A stretch of DNA of 64,000 nucleotides from Lachnospiraceae bacterium XBB1006 (GCA_900115795.1 FOXT01000007.1:158766-222765); one strand, 5' to 3'. Shown: positions 26,772 to 35,673, numbered from the stretch's first letter. Translations and numbers: made by a program. The notes: generated from the sequence alone by a model not told the origin.

Positions 26772-27664
26772 GAAAGCTTAGAGGAACCTTCTTTATCCTC
26801 AAGTGATGCAAGTTCCTTAATTTCTTCTGCAGTAACCTGCACTTTTCTACGCTTCGGCTTGAATTTCAATTCATTCACATGGAACTCTTCCAATTCGATT
26901 TCGCCTCCAACATCCATAAGCACCTTGACTTGTTGCTTTAGAACGCTTACGCTAGACACCTCGCCCTTTCGGCCATCCCGGGTAGTTACAATCTCTCCAA
27001 CCGCCGGTAAACGGCTGTTTAAATATTCATATGTTTCTGCTTCGTTCTTTAGACAACACATCAAGCGACCGCATAATCCTGAAATCTTAGTTGGATTCAA
27101 TGATAAACTTTGCTCCTTGGCCATCTTAATGGAAACAGGTACAAATTCCGGCAAAAACGTCTTACAGCACAACTCACGCCCACAAATTCCGATTCCACCA
27201 AGTACCTTCGTCTCGTCACGCACACCAATCTGTCTTAATTCAATACGTGTTCGGAAAACAGCCGCCAAATCCTTCACCAACTCACGGAAATCAATGCGCC
27301 CATCTGCGGTAAAATAGAATAAAAGCTTATTATTATCAAACGTGTACTCAGCATCTACAAGCTTCATTTCTAAGCCATGTTTTGCAATCTTCTCTAAGCA
27401 AATTTTAAATGCTTCTTTCTCTTTCTCGTGGTTTCGCTCAACTTGCTCCTCATCTTTATCCGTTGCAACACGCATAACCGGTTTTAATGGACTTACAATA
27501 GCTTCTTCTTCTATCATCTTATTTGCAATTACCACTTGTCCATATTCCACACCACGCGCTGTCTCTACAATAACGTGGTCATTTAATTCAATTTCTAAAT
27601 CCATCGGGTCAAAATAGTATATTTTTCCCGCTGCTCGAAATCGAACACCAACTACTTTTATCAT
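26768..27664 (-). CDS. ricT: PSP1-domain protein RicT (YaaT)
   Basis: This 298-residue protein contains the PSP1 C-terminal domain, with IGVRDETKVLGGIG and two cysteine blocks (CGRELCC and CGRLMCC) that bind a 4Fe-4S cluster in the Bacillus RicT-RicF-RicA complex. That complex guides RNase Y and affects sporulation and competence; whether partners exist here is not visible. I chose the second ATG at 27664 (MIKVVGVRF) because GGAGAG is about 6 bases upstream; an upstream in-frame TTG is possible. It lies 13 bases after holB. Confidence 0.9.
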   Translation of the reverse strand: MIKVVGVRFRAAGKIYYFDPMDLEIELNDHVIVETARGVEYGQVVIANKMIEEEAIVSPLKPVMRVATDKDEEQVERNHEKEKEAFKICLEKIAKHGLEMKLVDAEYTFDNNKLLFYFTADGRIDFRELVKDLAAVFRTRIELRQIGVRDETKVLGGIGICGRELCCKTFLPEFVPVSIKMAKEQSLSLNPTKISGLCGRLMCCLKNEAETYEYLNSRLPAVGEIVTTRDGRKGEVSSVSVLKQQVKVLMDVGGEIELEEFHVNELKFKPKRRKVQVTAEEIKELASLEDKEGSSKLS

Positions 27665-27677
27665 CATTCTCTCCAAT

Positions 27678-28667
27678 CTAGTTCTCTTTAATTGTTAAAA
27701 GCATTAACTCCAACGTCAACTCTAACTTCACGTTTGCACGCAGTCTGGTACGTGCTACTTCGATGGCCTTAATTATATTCTCAATACCTTCGTAAGAGCT
27801 CATACCTGCTTGTTTCTTAATTTCATATATCTCATCCTGAAACACCAGTTTATTTACATCCATGGTGGCTTTGTATACCAATACATCCCGGTACCAAATC
27901 ATCAGAATATCCAAATAATCCGTAATATCTAATTTATATTCTTCCACCATCTTTACTGCCCCAATTAATTCCAGTAAGTCAATCTGGTGAATACGTTTCA
28001 AAAGTGAAACTGCTTCCTGTTTAATATGATTAAAATCCTCAGACCCCGCTAATCTGGCAGCTTTTCCTACGTTTCCCTGTGCAAATGCCACGCAAATACC
28101 AGCCTGATCTTCCGGAACTGCTAAGGTATTCATTAAATAATCCTTTACAATTTGGTCAGCCACCGGTCGAACCTCTACCGTGATACAACGGGAACGAATC
28201 GTAGGCAAAAGCATTTGTGAATTGGTCGTGAGCAAAATCACCACCACATATTCCGGCGGCTCTTCTATGGTCTTTAAAATCGCATTCTGCGCATCCTCTG
28301 CCATTCGCTCAGCATGATTCACAATGTAAATCTTGTATCGGCTACTATAAGGCTTAATTGCCACATCATTATTAATCTGTGTACGAACATCCTTTATACC
28401 AATTCGATTATCTTTTTCCGGCTTCAGGTATATAATATCCGGTTGATTACGCGTCAACGCCTGTTTGCAGGAATGGCATTCCATACAAGCATCCTTTGCA
28501 CCCTTCTCACACTGAAGAGTCATGGCAAACGCATCTGCCAATGTCTTCTTACCTGCACCATCTTCACCGTCAAAAATATAAGCATGGGAAACTTTCCCCA
28601 GCATAATGGCATTTTGCAAGCTTTCAACCGCCTGCTCGTGTCCTAACACATTCTTAAATCCTGCCAT
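27678..28667 (-). CDS. holB: DNA polymerase III delta-prime subunit
   Basis: This 329-residue clamp-loader subunit starts GFKNVLGHEQAVESL. It has a Walker-A-like EDGAGKKTLADA near 35-46, a zinc module (CEKG...CMECHSC), and the SRC sensor motif in TIRSRCITVEV. With tau and delta it loads the sliding clamp at primers. The C-terminal helical domain is complete. Its position between yaaR and ricT is the standard Firmicutes order. Confidence 0.93.
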   Translation of the reverse strand: MAGFKNVLGHEQAVESLQNAIMLGKVSHAYIFDGEDGAGKKTLADAFAMTLQCEKGAKDACMECHSCKQALTRNQPDIIYLKPEKDNRIGIKDVRTQINNDVAIKPYSSRYKIYIVNHAERMAEDAQNAILKTIEEPPEYVVVILLTTNSQMLLPTIRSRCITVEVRPVADQIVKDYLMNTLAVPEDQAGICVAFAQGNVGKAARLAGSEDFNHIKQEAVSLLKRIHQIDLLELIGAVKMVEEYKLDITDYLDILMIWYRDVLVYKATMDVNKLVFQDEIYEIKKQAGMSSYEGIENIIKAIEVARTRLRANVKLELTLELMLLTIKEN

Positions 28668-28711
28668 ATTTCTTCTCTCCCTTAAGAATAAATCCTACCG
28701 TACCATCCATT

Positions 28712-29155
28712 TTATGTGAAAATATCGAGTAATAGTCCTGTAATATCCCCTACACGTGCCAGAATCGCAAGATGATCCTTCTCATCTTTGATTAATTCTT
28801 CTGCCAATGCATCCAGGTTCTCATCCACCAATCGAACAATTCCATAAATACGGTGTCGTCCTTTTCTATCTAAAAAATTCTCTCTGGAAAACTTATGAGA
28901 ACGATACACTACCTCATTCAGAAAATCCTTCACCAACCCACGATATTTCTTCATATCGCGAATATCCATATGTTTTGCAAGCAATTCTCCCTGGGTGGTA
29001 ATGTCCTTTAACAAACCGTCCACTTTTGCTTGAAGATCTGCCTCCTCAATCTGACTTGCCAGGGTGAACTTAAAGGTTCCATCTGCTTTCTCCACTTTCT
29101 GACTTTCCGACAGCGCCGGAGTAGAAAGAAGCTTCTCTATCTTCATGTTATCCAT
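28712..29155 (-). CDS. YaaR family (DUF327) protein
   Basis: This 147-residue helical protein has the DUF327 core, with [17 protein letters not shown] and [22 protein letters not shown]. The function is unknown; the family is nearly always found between tmk or gmk and holB. I chose the ATG at 29155, 8 bases downstream of a G-rich site; it overlaps the end of the upstream kinase gene by 8 bases, so translation is coupled. Confidence 0.85.
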   Translation of the reverse strand: MDNMKIEKLLSTPALSESQKVEKADGTFKFTLASQIEEADLQAKVDGLLKDITTQGELLAKHMDIRDMKKYRGLVKDFLNEVVYRSHKFSRENFLDRKGRHRIYGIVRLVDENLDALAEELIKDEKDHLAILARVGDITGLLLDIFT

Positions 29156-29744
29156 GTTCGTTCCCCCTTTCAATGTATTGAATAATCTCTTTCACTGCAT
29201 CTGAAAGTACATGATTTTGGAAGCGTTTCTCTATCCCCGCCTGAACAAGTTTTTCCTCACAAAAATCCTGTTCATCCGCAAGATAGCGTCTACACACCTC
29301 GGAATAATTCGGTCGCATCTGCATCTTTTCTCTCGCAAGTGCACGTGCCAAACGCTCACCATCTTCCACTTCCACATAAATTGGAACCATGGTATGCCCA
29401 CCAAAATACTTTCGCATACTCATATAAGACTCCAACGTTCCAATTACCAAATAGCTATTATTTTGCAAATCTATCTGCTCGTCATCTACTGTAAAATACT
29501 TCCACGGTCCCATAACCGTTTGATATTCCCTAAGTTCAATAATCTTACCGGCCTTTGCAAACGCTGCAGCCTTTGCCTCCGTCACGAAAAAATACTCCAC
29601 GCCATCTTTTTCCCCTTCTCGTATTGGTCGAGTGGTATAACTAATAAGAGTCCTTAAGACTCCGGAAAAATATGCGGATACTTCTTTGTAGATGGTATCC
29701 TTGCCTGATGCACTTTTACCCATAATGTAGAATATTTTTCCCAT
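29148..29744 (-). CDS. Guanylate-kinase-like protein
   Basis: This 198-residue protein has a P-loop GKSASGKDT near 9-17 and the GMP-binding block [18 protein letters not shown] near 42-59, as in guanylate kinase. It would phosphorylate GMP to GDP. The P-loop differs from the usual GPSGVGKST, and the [17 protein letters not shown] block differs from canonical Gmk, so it may be a paralogue with another role. It sits where Bacillus has tmk in the yaaO-tmk-yaaQR-holB cluster. AGGAGG lies before the start. Confidence 0.8.
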   Translation of the reverse strand: MGKIFYIMGKSASGKDTIYKEVSAYFSGVLRTLISYTTRPIREGEKDGVEYFFVTEAKAAAFAKAGKIIELREYQTVMGPWKYFTVDDEQIDLQNNSYLVIGTLESYMSMRKYFGGHTMVPIYVEVEDGERLARALAREKMQMRPNYSEVCRRYLADEQDFCEEKLVQAGIEKRFQNHVLSDAVKEIIQYIERGNEHG

Positions 29745-29790
29745 GAAAAACCTCCTAAAGTGTCAATTTAAGTATACCGTAAAATGCTAT

Positions 29791-31203
29791 TTACTTCAAC
29801 ACTTTTATAGTTTTACAGCGGTAATCTGCTAAGCCTTCCACCTGCATATTTTCTTTTAACATCATTTCTATTGTTTCTGCAAAATGCGGAGGAATCTCCT
29901 CACCAGGTGCCACAATCGGAATTCCCGGCGGATATAAATAACAGAATTCTCCGCTAATCCGACCTTCAGCCTGTTTTACCGGTAGAATTTCCATCTCTGC
30001 TTCCCTGACTTCATACAACTCGAAACGTTTTACGGAATGTCTGTAAATTACTGTGTCAAACACTTTTGGTTCCTCTGTTCGCTGCAACTTCGCATCCACC
30101 GAAAAAAGTGCAGTAAGCAAGCGCATAATTCCTTCCCTCGTATCCATAAACGTACTAAGGGCAATAACATATTGGGCAGCTGCCATCTCGCATTCCAAGT
30201 GATAGGATTCTCGTAAACACTCCATCAAATTCTCACCGTGAAATCCGTCCGCTTTTCTTGTGGATATCAGGATTTTTGTTTGATCCTTCCCATAAAACGG
30301 AACTTCATCACCATCAAAAACCTCAAGCACCTTCAAGCTCTTTGCTTTTTCATAAAAATCTTGCAACCAGCCTGCGTATTGCTGTATACGTGCATGCGTT
30401 TCTTTGGTAGGCTCACAAAAAGAAAGTGCATATTCCATTGCCGCCATCATCAGATACGATGGGGAGCTTGTCTCATAAACATTTAAATAAAAGGCAATCT
30501 CCTCTTTCAATTCACCTTTTGAATTATCAATCAGAATAGCACTTTGTGTCGGTGATGGAAGTGTTTTATGAAGACTAAGAATACTTAGATCGCCATATTT
30601 TACCGCATCATTGGGTAAAAATGCTTCATCCAATCCAAAATGTGCACCGTGTGCCGCATCTATAATCAGCGTTGCATCATACGATTTTACAATTTTACGA
30701 ATTTCCTCTAAGTTTGACGTGATACCATCATATGTCGGACAAGTAATCACAAATGCCCGAATCTTAGGATGCTTCTGAAACTGTGCCCTCACATCCTCCG
30801 GGGAAATACTTCCATTAATTCCAAAATGAAGCATTGTCGGATAAACATAGTGAACACGTAATCGATTTATCAATACTGCATGATACACACTTTTATGAGA
30901 ATTGCGCGCTATCAATATTTCATCGCCTGCCTTTGTCGCTGCGCTAATGGCTGCTAAGATTCCACCACTGCTACCGTTAATCAACAAAAACGCATCCTTT
31001 GCATGATACAGATTCGCGTAACGCTTCTCAATATTTTTCAATACCCCGGTTGCATGATGCAAATTATCAAATCCGCCTATTTCCGTAATATCGTAGGCAT
31101 AAGGATTAATTGTTATGTCCAATTGCCGCTTATGCCCCGGCATATGAAACGGGTACAAGTCCGATTTTTCAAGTGTCTTTAACTTTTCTATAAGTTGATC
31201 CAT
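29791..31203 (-). CDS. Orn/Lys/Arg decarboxylase-family PLP enzyme (YaaO-like)
   Basis: This 470-residue PLP enzyme belongs to the group I/III amino-acid decarboxylase family. PFHMPGHKRQ is near the N terminus, the PLP lysine is in LSLHKTLPSPTQSA, and IIDAAHGAHFG is the cofactor-binding block. The C-terminal domain ends with YPPGIPIVAPGE, a family signature. It may decarboxylate lysine, arginine or ornithine to a polyamine; the substrate is not decidable by eye. I chose the ATG at 31203 (MDQLIEKL), which follows the upstream AbiEii-like stop codon by one base. Only a weak GGAGAG is nearby, so translation may depend on coupling. Confidence 0.85.
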   Translation of the reverse strand: MDQLIEKLKTLEKSDLYPFHMPGHKRQLDITINPYAYDITEIGGFDNLHHATGVLKNIEKRYANLYHAKDAFLLINGSSGGILAAISAATKAGDEILIARNSHKSVYHAVLINRLRVHYVYPTMLHFGINGSISPEDVRAQFQKHPKIRAFVITCPTYDGITSNLEEIRKIVKSYDATLIIDAAHGAHFGLDEAFLPNDAVKYGDLSILSLHKTLPSPTQSAILIDNSKGELKEEIAFYLNVYETSSPSYLMMAAMEYALSFCEPTKETHARIQQYAGWLQDFYEKAKSLKVLEVFDGDEVPFYGKDQTKILISTRKADGFHGENLMECLRESYHLECEMAAAQYVIALSTFMDTREGIMRLLTALFSVDAKLQRTEEPKVFDTVIYRHSVKRFELYEVREAEMEILPVKQAEGRISGEFCYLYPPGIPIVAPGEEIPPHFAETIEMMLKENMQVEGLADYRCKTIKVLK

Positions 31204-31204
31204 G

Positions 31205-32047
31205 TTATAAAAATCTCTCCACTTCTGCCATCCAATCTCCAAAAAAGATTTCATGTCTGCTAATTGCCTGTAGCACAGGCTTAAACAACTTATCAAGCAC
31301 CCTTATTACCTCTTCGTAATCCGGATCTTTTCTTTTTTGATTTCTTAAATATCCCTTATAACGTGATCGAAGAGCCTTTCCGCGAATTGCCTGTTCAAAT
31401 AGCCTCATCTCCTCTGCTGTCAAGGTATGTCCGGATTTCTTTAAATTCTCTTCAAGAAAGAATGTCAAATATTTTCCATTCATATTTCTGGTTTTCGCAT
31501 ATTCATACACCACTTCAATGGCTTCCATATCCGTAAACAAATCCATTTTTTCATATGCTTCGCAGAAAATCTCCACGATTTCTGCCTCCGGATAAAAACA
31601 GGGAATCTCCAATTCTTTTCCTTCTTCATACAAAAGTGAAATGGTCTTCGTATAGGACTGTGCTTTTTTTGCATCACAAAAGCTTAAATGCAATCGAATA
31701 TCCACAAGTACTTTATCAAATGGAACCTTTATCAACACCGATAAACCATCTTTTTCACGTTCTAAAAATACATTCTCAAATGTGCAGTACAAAAACTGCT
31801 CCAATGCATTCTCTTCCTGCGAGAAATTGACCACGCAAGCATATAACTGTCTTGCATTTTTACACCGATAGGCTTTTACTCCAATTTGTGAGGCACGCTT
31901 TAAGTAAAAATGAAGCATTTCATCTTCCCTCGTAACCAGACGCTCGATAATCCATTCTTTTGCACATCCTACCAATAAGTTTTGATATGGGATATTCAAT
32001 TCTTTTCGTTTCTCCATAACATGACTGACCAATAGGCCATTTTGCAT
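31205..32047 (-). CDS. AbiEii-like protein with degenerate nucleotidyltransferase motifs
   Basis: This 280-residue protein follows an AbiEi-like gene and overlaps it at TAATG. Its length, the KRKELNIPYQNLLVGCAKEWIIERL opening, split here as an N-terminal helix pair, and a helical C-terminal half fit the AbiEii toxin family. That family uses an LKGG...RxTxDxD nucleotidyltransferase core. At the matching place this protein has LKRA (about 49-52) and RCKNARQL (about 61-68), so the NTP and metal residues seem lost. It is probably an inactive or repurposed relative. Family assignment is by context plus weak pattern, so it is tentative. The decarboxylase gene begins one base after it. Confidence 0.55.
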   Translation of the reverse strand: MQNGLLVSHVMEKRKELNIPYQNLLVGCAKEWIIERLVTREDEMLHFYLKRASQIGVKAYRCKNARQLYACVVNFSQEENALEQFLYCTFENVFLEREKDGLSVLIKVPFDKVLVDIRLHLSFCDAKKAQSYTKTISLLYEEGKELEIPCFYPEAEIVEIFCEAYEKMDLFTDMEAIEVVYEYAKTRNMNGKYLTFFLEENLKKSGHTLTAEEMRLFEQAIRGKALRSRYKGYLRNQKRKDPDYEEVIRVLDKLFKPVLQAISRHEIFFGDWMAEVERFL

Positions 32048-32649
32048 TACAACCACACCCCAATCACATTCTGCACTTTTGCAGATACCTTACGTTCTTT
32101 TGCATACTCCAGTAAACGATGATAATCCTTATCTCCATCTGCCAGATAGCGAACAATCGCCATTTTAAAATCGTTTCGCTCCATCTTGTGCTCATACTTG
32201 AGCACATCGCAAATCACACGATCCCGGTCATAAATCTTCATTTCTTTTCCATCCAATTGTGTTGTGGTAACTCCGATTTCCAAAACTCTGGGTTCTGTGT
32301 AATATGGAACCACCACCGGATATTCCAACAAAAATCTCGATTTCGATGTATTCTTATTAATTGCAATACTCCATGCAAATGGTTTTTGCCGCAAATATCC
32401 GTATTGATACAAAGCACTTTCCATACATAGTACGCCATCTGGAAAAAGACTGGTAATATACGCCTCTTCACTCTGCTCTTCTTCTCTAATCTTATAATAT
32501 CCGTTTTTCACCCGCTCCAGATAACCATGTCGTAGCAAAAGATTTAGACTACGATAATCTAATTGGCATAATTCGTAAAGCTGGCTTGTTTTCATAATAC
32601 CCCCACATTGCTTCATATTCTTTTCAATTAAAGCAAGCTTTTCATCCAT
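32047..32649 (-). CDS. AbiEi-like antitoxin / transcriptional regulator
   Basis: This 200-residue protein has an N-terminal winged-helix region (about 1-55, GGIMKTSQLYELCQLDYRSLNLLLRHG split across two helices) with GYLERVKNGYYKI as the wing. A C-terminal domain with DRDRVICDVLKYEHKM follows. This matches AbiEi antitoxins of type IV toxin-antitoxin systems, which repress their own promoter through the winged helix. Its own promoter lies about 70-100 bases upstream. The downstream AbiEii-like partner overlaps it. It may now simply regulate the long downstream cluster. Confidence 0.75.
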   Translation of the reverse strand: MDEKLALIEKNMKQCGGIMKTSQLYELCQLDYRSLNLLLRHGYLERVKNGYYKIREEEQSEEAYITSLFPDGVLCMESALYQYGYLRQKPFAWSIAINKNTSKSRFLLEYPVVVPYYTEPRVLEIGVTTTQLDGKEMKIYDRDRVICDVLKYEHKMERNDFKMAIVRYLADGDKDYHRLLEYAKERKVSAKVQNVIGVWL

Positions 32650-32718
32650 TTCCGGTACCTCTTTTCATTTGTTTGCTCTTTTCCGCTCATCTAATAATTT
32701 CGCGGTGCTTTACTATTC

Positions 32719-32748
32719 ATTATAGACAGATTTTCTATCTTTCGTCAA
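32719..32748 (-). promoter_or_regulatory. Promoter of the abiE-like pair and downstream cluster
   Basis: On the minus strand TTGACG (32743-32748) and TATAAT (32719-32724) have an 18-base spacer. It lies close to the divergent promoter of the ArgR-like gene, so one regulator could act on both. Confidence 0.6.
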
Positions 32749-32789
32749 TTCTCTTCACACTTTTTCCATAATGTCTTTTTTTCAGTTTT

Positions 32790-32824
32790 TTGTCGTTGTT
32801 TTTGTCGTTAGTCTCATTTATAAT
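32790..32824 (+). promoter_or_regulatory. Promoter and direct repeats of the ArgR-like gene
   Basis: TTGTTT (32796-32801) and TATAAT (32819-32824) have a 17-base spacer. TTGTCGTT occurs twice, at 32790-32797 and 32802-32809, 12 bases apart and overlapping the -35, so it is a candidate operator. A small AGACAT/ATGTCT hairpin lies in the leader. Confidence 0.5.
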
Positions 32825-32872
32825 ATAGTTAGACATAAAAAATGTCTTATCAAGCATAATAAGGAGGGAATC

Positions 32873-33388
32873 ATGAGCGATTATTCGTTTGAAAGTGTAC
32901 CACGAAAAAATCCTTCTCGCCAGGATTGCGAAAAAGTTATAAAGCGTATTCTAGTTACAGAAGTTCTAACCAAAGGGCGAAACCAACAATTTAAAACAGC
33001 GGCTGACTTTATGTCTTACTTTGAATCCCTTTACCCTGCCAGCGATGCACTCACAAAGCAAGTACAACGCGCAATTAAAGCCATGAATCTTCCAAAAGAT
33101 GAACATGGTTACTTAATTGTAAACAAAACACAGGAGCAACTGGATGAAGAGAAAGATTTGCAATATTTCTTACGAAAATCCCACGCCACCCTTGGCGATC
33201 TTTCCAAATGTAAACCGGTATTTCTTCGTTGCGATCCTATGGATGCCAACTACCTCTTAACGTTAATCTTACATTGCTTAACGTTAAAGGATAAATATGA
33301 AACTGTTTATGCCACAGCAAATGGTATTTTGTTTTACACCACTCAGCCAGAAAATTTAGAAACTTTATTAAGTAGTTTGATAGATTAA
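32873..33388 (+). CDS. Divergent ArgR-like regulator
   Basis: This 171-residue protein is larger than ArgR by about 20 residues. The region near 25-80 is helical, with LTKQVQRAIKAMNLPKDEHGYLI resembling the end of the ArgR winged helix (split here for length). The last 60 residues (PVFLRCDPMDANYLL...ANGILFYTTQPENLETLL) resemble the ArgR hexamerisation and arginine-binding domain, but the GTIAGDDT motif is replaced by VYATANGI, so arginine binding is doubtful. I chose the ATG at 32873 because AGGAGG lies 7 bases upstream. It is divergent from the abiE-like pair. The ArgR call is an inference from weak patterns. Confidence 0.45.
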   Translation: MSDYSFESVPRKNPSRQDCEKVIKRILVTEVLTKGRNQQFKTAADFMSYFESLYPASDALTKQVQRAIKAMNLPKDEHGYLIVNKTQEQLDEEKDLQYFLRKSHATLGDLSKCKPVFLRCDPMDANYLLTLILHCLTLKDKYETVYATANGILFYTTQPENLETLLSSLID

Positions 33389-33450
33389 CAATAGATTCAT
33401 GATACTTCTGAATACTTTACTTCAAAAATGTCATGTCCACTATTAAGAAA

Positions 33451-33480
33451 AGGACAGAAATTATTCTCAATTTCTGTCCT
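33451..33480. terminator. Bidirectional terminator between the ArgR-like gene and dacF
   Basis: A 12-bp perfect stem (AGGACAGAAATT with its complement) has a 6-base loop. The T-rich tail is on the minus strand, so it mainly ends the D,D-carboxypeptidase transcript. Confidence 0.8.
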
Positions 33481-33532
33481 CTATTATAATTTATATCTAT
33501 CTACTTGTCTTTTTTGATTTAAAAAGACCTTT

Positions 33533-34891
33533 TTACCGTCTTCTTCTTCTCCTACGGAACAAGGAACGGTAGCTTTCTTCCTGCCGCCTTCTACGCAAAC
33601 TGTACAAGATAACATAAATGTTATGGCGAAGGTAAATTGCTGCTGCCACTCCACCACCCAAAATTCCAAGAAGAACAACTATGATAAATACATGCGTCAG
33701 GTTAATCTTAATAACAAATCTGTCTTCTTCTTTATCAGAGGAATCGCCAAAGGAATATAAATCACCTTCATCCACTGAGATGGTTATCTGCGCTGAGCCT
33801 ACCAAACGTTTTCCATAGTAATAATCCACGGTACCCGCGCTATCTTGTTCATTTTCAGTACGATTGACTTTCGATGTAATCTGTTTAAATTCCGCCGTTT
33901 TTGGCAAAACAACGTAGGAATCTTCATCAATGGTAATATATGGTTTCACCTGCTCGAAATTGAGTGCCTTGGTAATGTCTTCCATGTTGTAGGTTCGATC
34001 ATGTTCATTCAACTTATAGGTCTGGAAATTATCAAAGCAATAATCTAATAACTTCGTTGTATCTTCATACTGTCCTTCCGCATTGTCTTTCATCACTACA
34101 CAAATAAGAGTCATGCCATTTCTTTCCGCATAAGTAACCAAGGTATTTCCCGCGGCATTGGTATATCCCGTTTTTCCGCCTATGCATCCTTCGTAAACAT
34201 GACGACCTGTGTGATAATAGGTAAGCATTTCATTATGATTTACTAAAAATGTCTCGTCCTTGTGTTTATTTGTCTTCGGAATCATATACGTTTTCGTTCC
34301 CGTAATTTTGCGAAAATCCGGATTTTTTAACGCTTCCTTTGATATCATTGCCATATCATACGCGGAGGTCTTATGCTTTTTATCGGGAAGACCATGAGGA
34401 TTATGAAACGTTGAATCTACACATCCACATGCTTTTGCCCGCTCATTCATCATTTCTACAAAATGGTCAATAGTTCCACCAACGTGCTCAGCTGCAGCAT
34501 ACGCACACTCGTTGGCCGAACCAAGCATTACGGCATATAGTGTGTCCTTCATGGACATCTTCTCTCCTTCATCACGTGCAATGCTGGTTCCTTCCGTCGT
34601 AAATACCGAATCGTGTGAAAAAGTTACTGTTTCTGACAAATCGCTGTTTTCCACGCAAAGTAACGTTGTTAATATTTTTGTGATACTTGCTGGATAATGA
34701 CGTTTGTGAATCTTCTTTTCATACAGAATAGAGCCGGTATTTGCTTCCATAATAATTGCCGAATCCGCCTTTACTTTTGGTCCCTTTGGCCAATAAAAAG
34801 TGGATTGATCATTCTGTGCCATCGCCTGCGTTGGTAAAAGTGTTACAAATATGCAGATGGCAAACATCATTGTTCGTATTCTTTTTTTCAT
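33533..34891 (-). CDS. D-alanyl-D-alanine carboxypeptidase (low-molecular-weight PBP)
   Basis: This 452-residue S11-family enzyme trims the terminal D-Ala from peptidoglycan stem peptides. It has a signal peptide (about 1-25, cleaved near QAMA-Q), the SxxK nucleophile motif SITK at 69-72, a SAN motif and the KTG triad in GGKTGYTN. A C-terminal beta domain and a membrane helix (about 395-420) follow. The protein ends with an unusual arginine-rich cytoplasmic tail. I chose the ATG at 34891 because AGGAG lies 9 bases upstream and a signal peptide follows at once. It is divergent from trmB. Confidence 0.9.
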   Translation of the reverse strand: MKKRIRTMMFAICIFVTLLPTQAMAQNDQSTFYWPKGPKVKADSAIIMEANTGSILYEKKIHKRHYPASITKILTTLLCVENSDLSETVTFSHDSVFTTEGTSIARDEGEKMSMKDTLYAVMLGSANECAYAAAEHVGGTIDHFVEMMNERAKACGCVDSTFHNPHGLPDKKHKTSAYDMAMISKEALKNPDFRKITGTKTYMIPKTNKHKDETFLVNHNEMLTYYHTGRHVYEGCIGGKTGYTNAAGNTLVTYAERNGMTLICVVMKDNAEGQYEDTTKLLDYCFDNFQTYKLNEHDRTYNMEDITKALNFEQVKPYITIDEDSYVVLPKTAEFKQITSKVNRTENEQDSAGTVDYYYGKRLVGSAQITISVDEGDLYSFGDSSDKEEDRFVIKINLTHVFIIVVLLGILGGGVAAAIYLRHNIYVILYSLRRRRQEESYRSLFRRRRRRR

Positions 34892-34913
34892 ATTTTTTTC
34901 TCCTATCCTTTCT

Positions 34914-34942
34914 AGTATAGTATTTTCAAAGGAATCTTTCAA
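34914..34942 (-). promoter_or_regulatory. Promoter of the D,D-carboxypeptidase gene
   Basis: On the minus strand TTGAAA (34937-34942) and TATACT (34914-34919) have a 17-base spacer. Confidence 0.7.
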
Positions 34943-34959
34943 TATTTTTCCCTCGTTTC

Positions 34960-34988
34960 TTGCATTTTCCAATACTCTCTAGTAAAAT
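34960..34988 (+). promoter_or_regulatory. trmB promoter
   Basis: TTGCAT (34960-34965) and TAAAAT (34983-34988) have a 17-base spacer, firing away from the dacF-type promoter. Confidence 0.6.
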
Positions 34989-35019
34989 AAAGAAAGATTT
35001 TTATAGGAGATTAAAGCAT

Positions 35020-35667
35020 ATGAGACTAAGAAATATACCGGGAGCTGATGAAGCGGTTGAAAACAGCCCTTTCTGCATCCCTCTTGTTCCAGAGATCAAA
35101 GGAAATATTCGAACACAATTCCCCAACCCCGATGCTCCAATTCACATGGAAATCGGAATGGGAAAAGGTCAGTTTATTATGGAACTTGCAAAACGCAATC
35201 CAAACATCAATTATCTTGGCATGGAGCGCTACTCAAGTGTACTATTACGCGCACTTCAGAAGATGGATCAATTAGAAAGTCCACTTCCTAACCTTAAGTT
35301 TATTTGTGATGACGCAAAGCTGTTACCTGATTTTTTTCAAAAAGGAGACATTGCTAAAATTTATCTGAACTTTTCTGATCCTTGGCCGAAAGACAGACAT
35401 GCGAAACGTCGTCTCACCTCTCGACAGTTTCTCGATTGCTATGACCACATTTTAGCAGACGACGGAACCATTGAATTTAAAACCGATAATGTTGATTTAT
35501 TTCGTTTTTCTTTAGAAGAAATAGAAGCAACCAAGTGGATATTAGCAGCTTCCACATTTGACTTGCATCACGATTCTTCCATGATGGAAGGCAATATTAT
35601 GACCGAATATGAAGAGAAATTCTCTTCCCTGGGTAATCCTATTTGTAAATTGATTACCTATCGCTAG
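35020..35667 (+). CDS. trmB: tRNA (guanine46-N7)-methyltransferase
   Basis: This 215-residue SAM-dependent enzyme methylates G46 in the variable loop of tRNAs. MEIGMGKGQFIMELA is the SAM motif I, YLNFSDPWPKDRHAKRRL is the TrmB family signature, and the C-terminal GNPICKLIT matches the usual end. I chose the ATG at 35020 (MRLRNIPGADEAV) because AGGAG lies 8 bases upstream; the longer frame reaches into the divergent gene's promoter. It is monocistronic. Confidence 0.95.
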   Translation: MRLRNIPGADEAVENSPFCIPLVPEIKGNIRTQFPNPDAPIHMEIGMGKGQFIMELAKRNPNINYLGMERYSSVLLRALQKMDQLESPLPNLKFICDDAKLLPDFFQKGDIAKIYLNFSDPWPKDRHAKRRLTSRQFLDCYDHILADDGTIEFKTDNVDLFRFSLEEIEATKWILAASTFDLHHDSSMMEGNIMTEYEEKFSSLGNPICKLITYR

Positions 35668-35673
35668 AGTATT

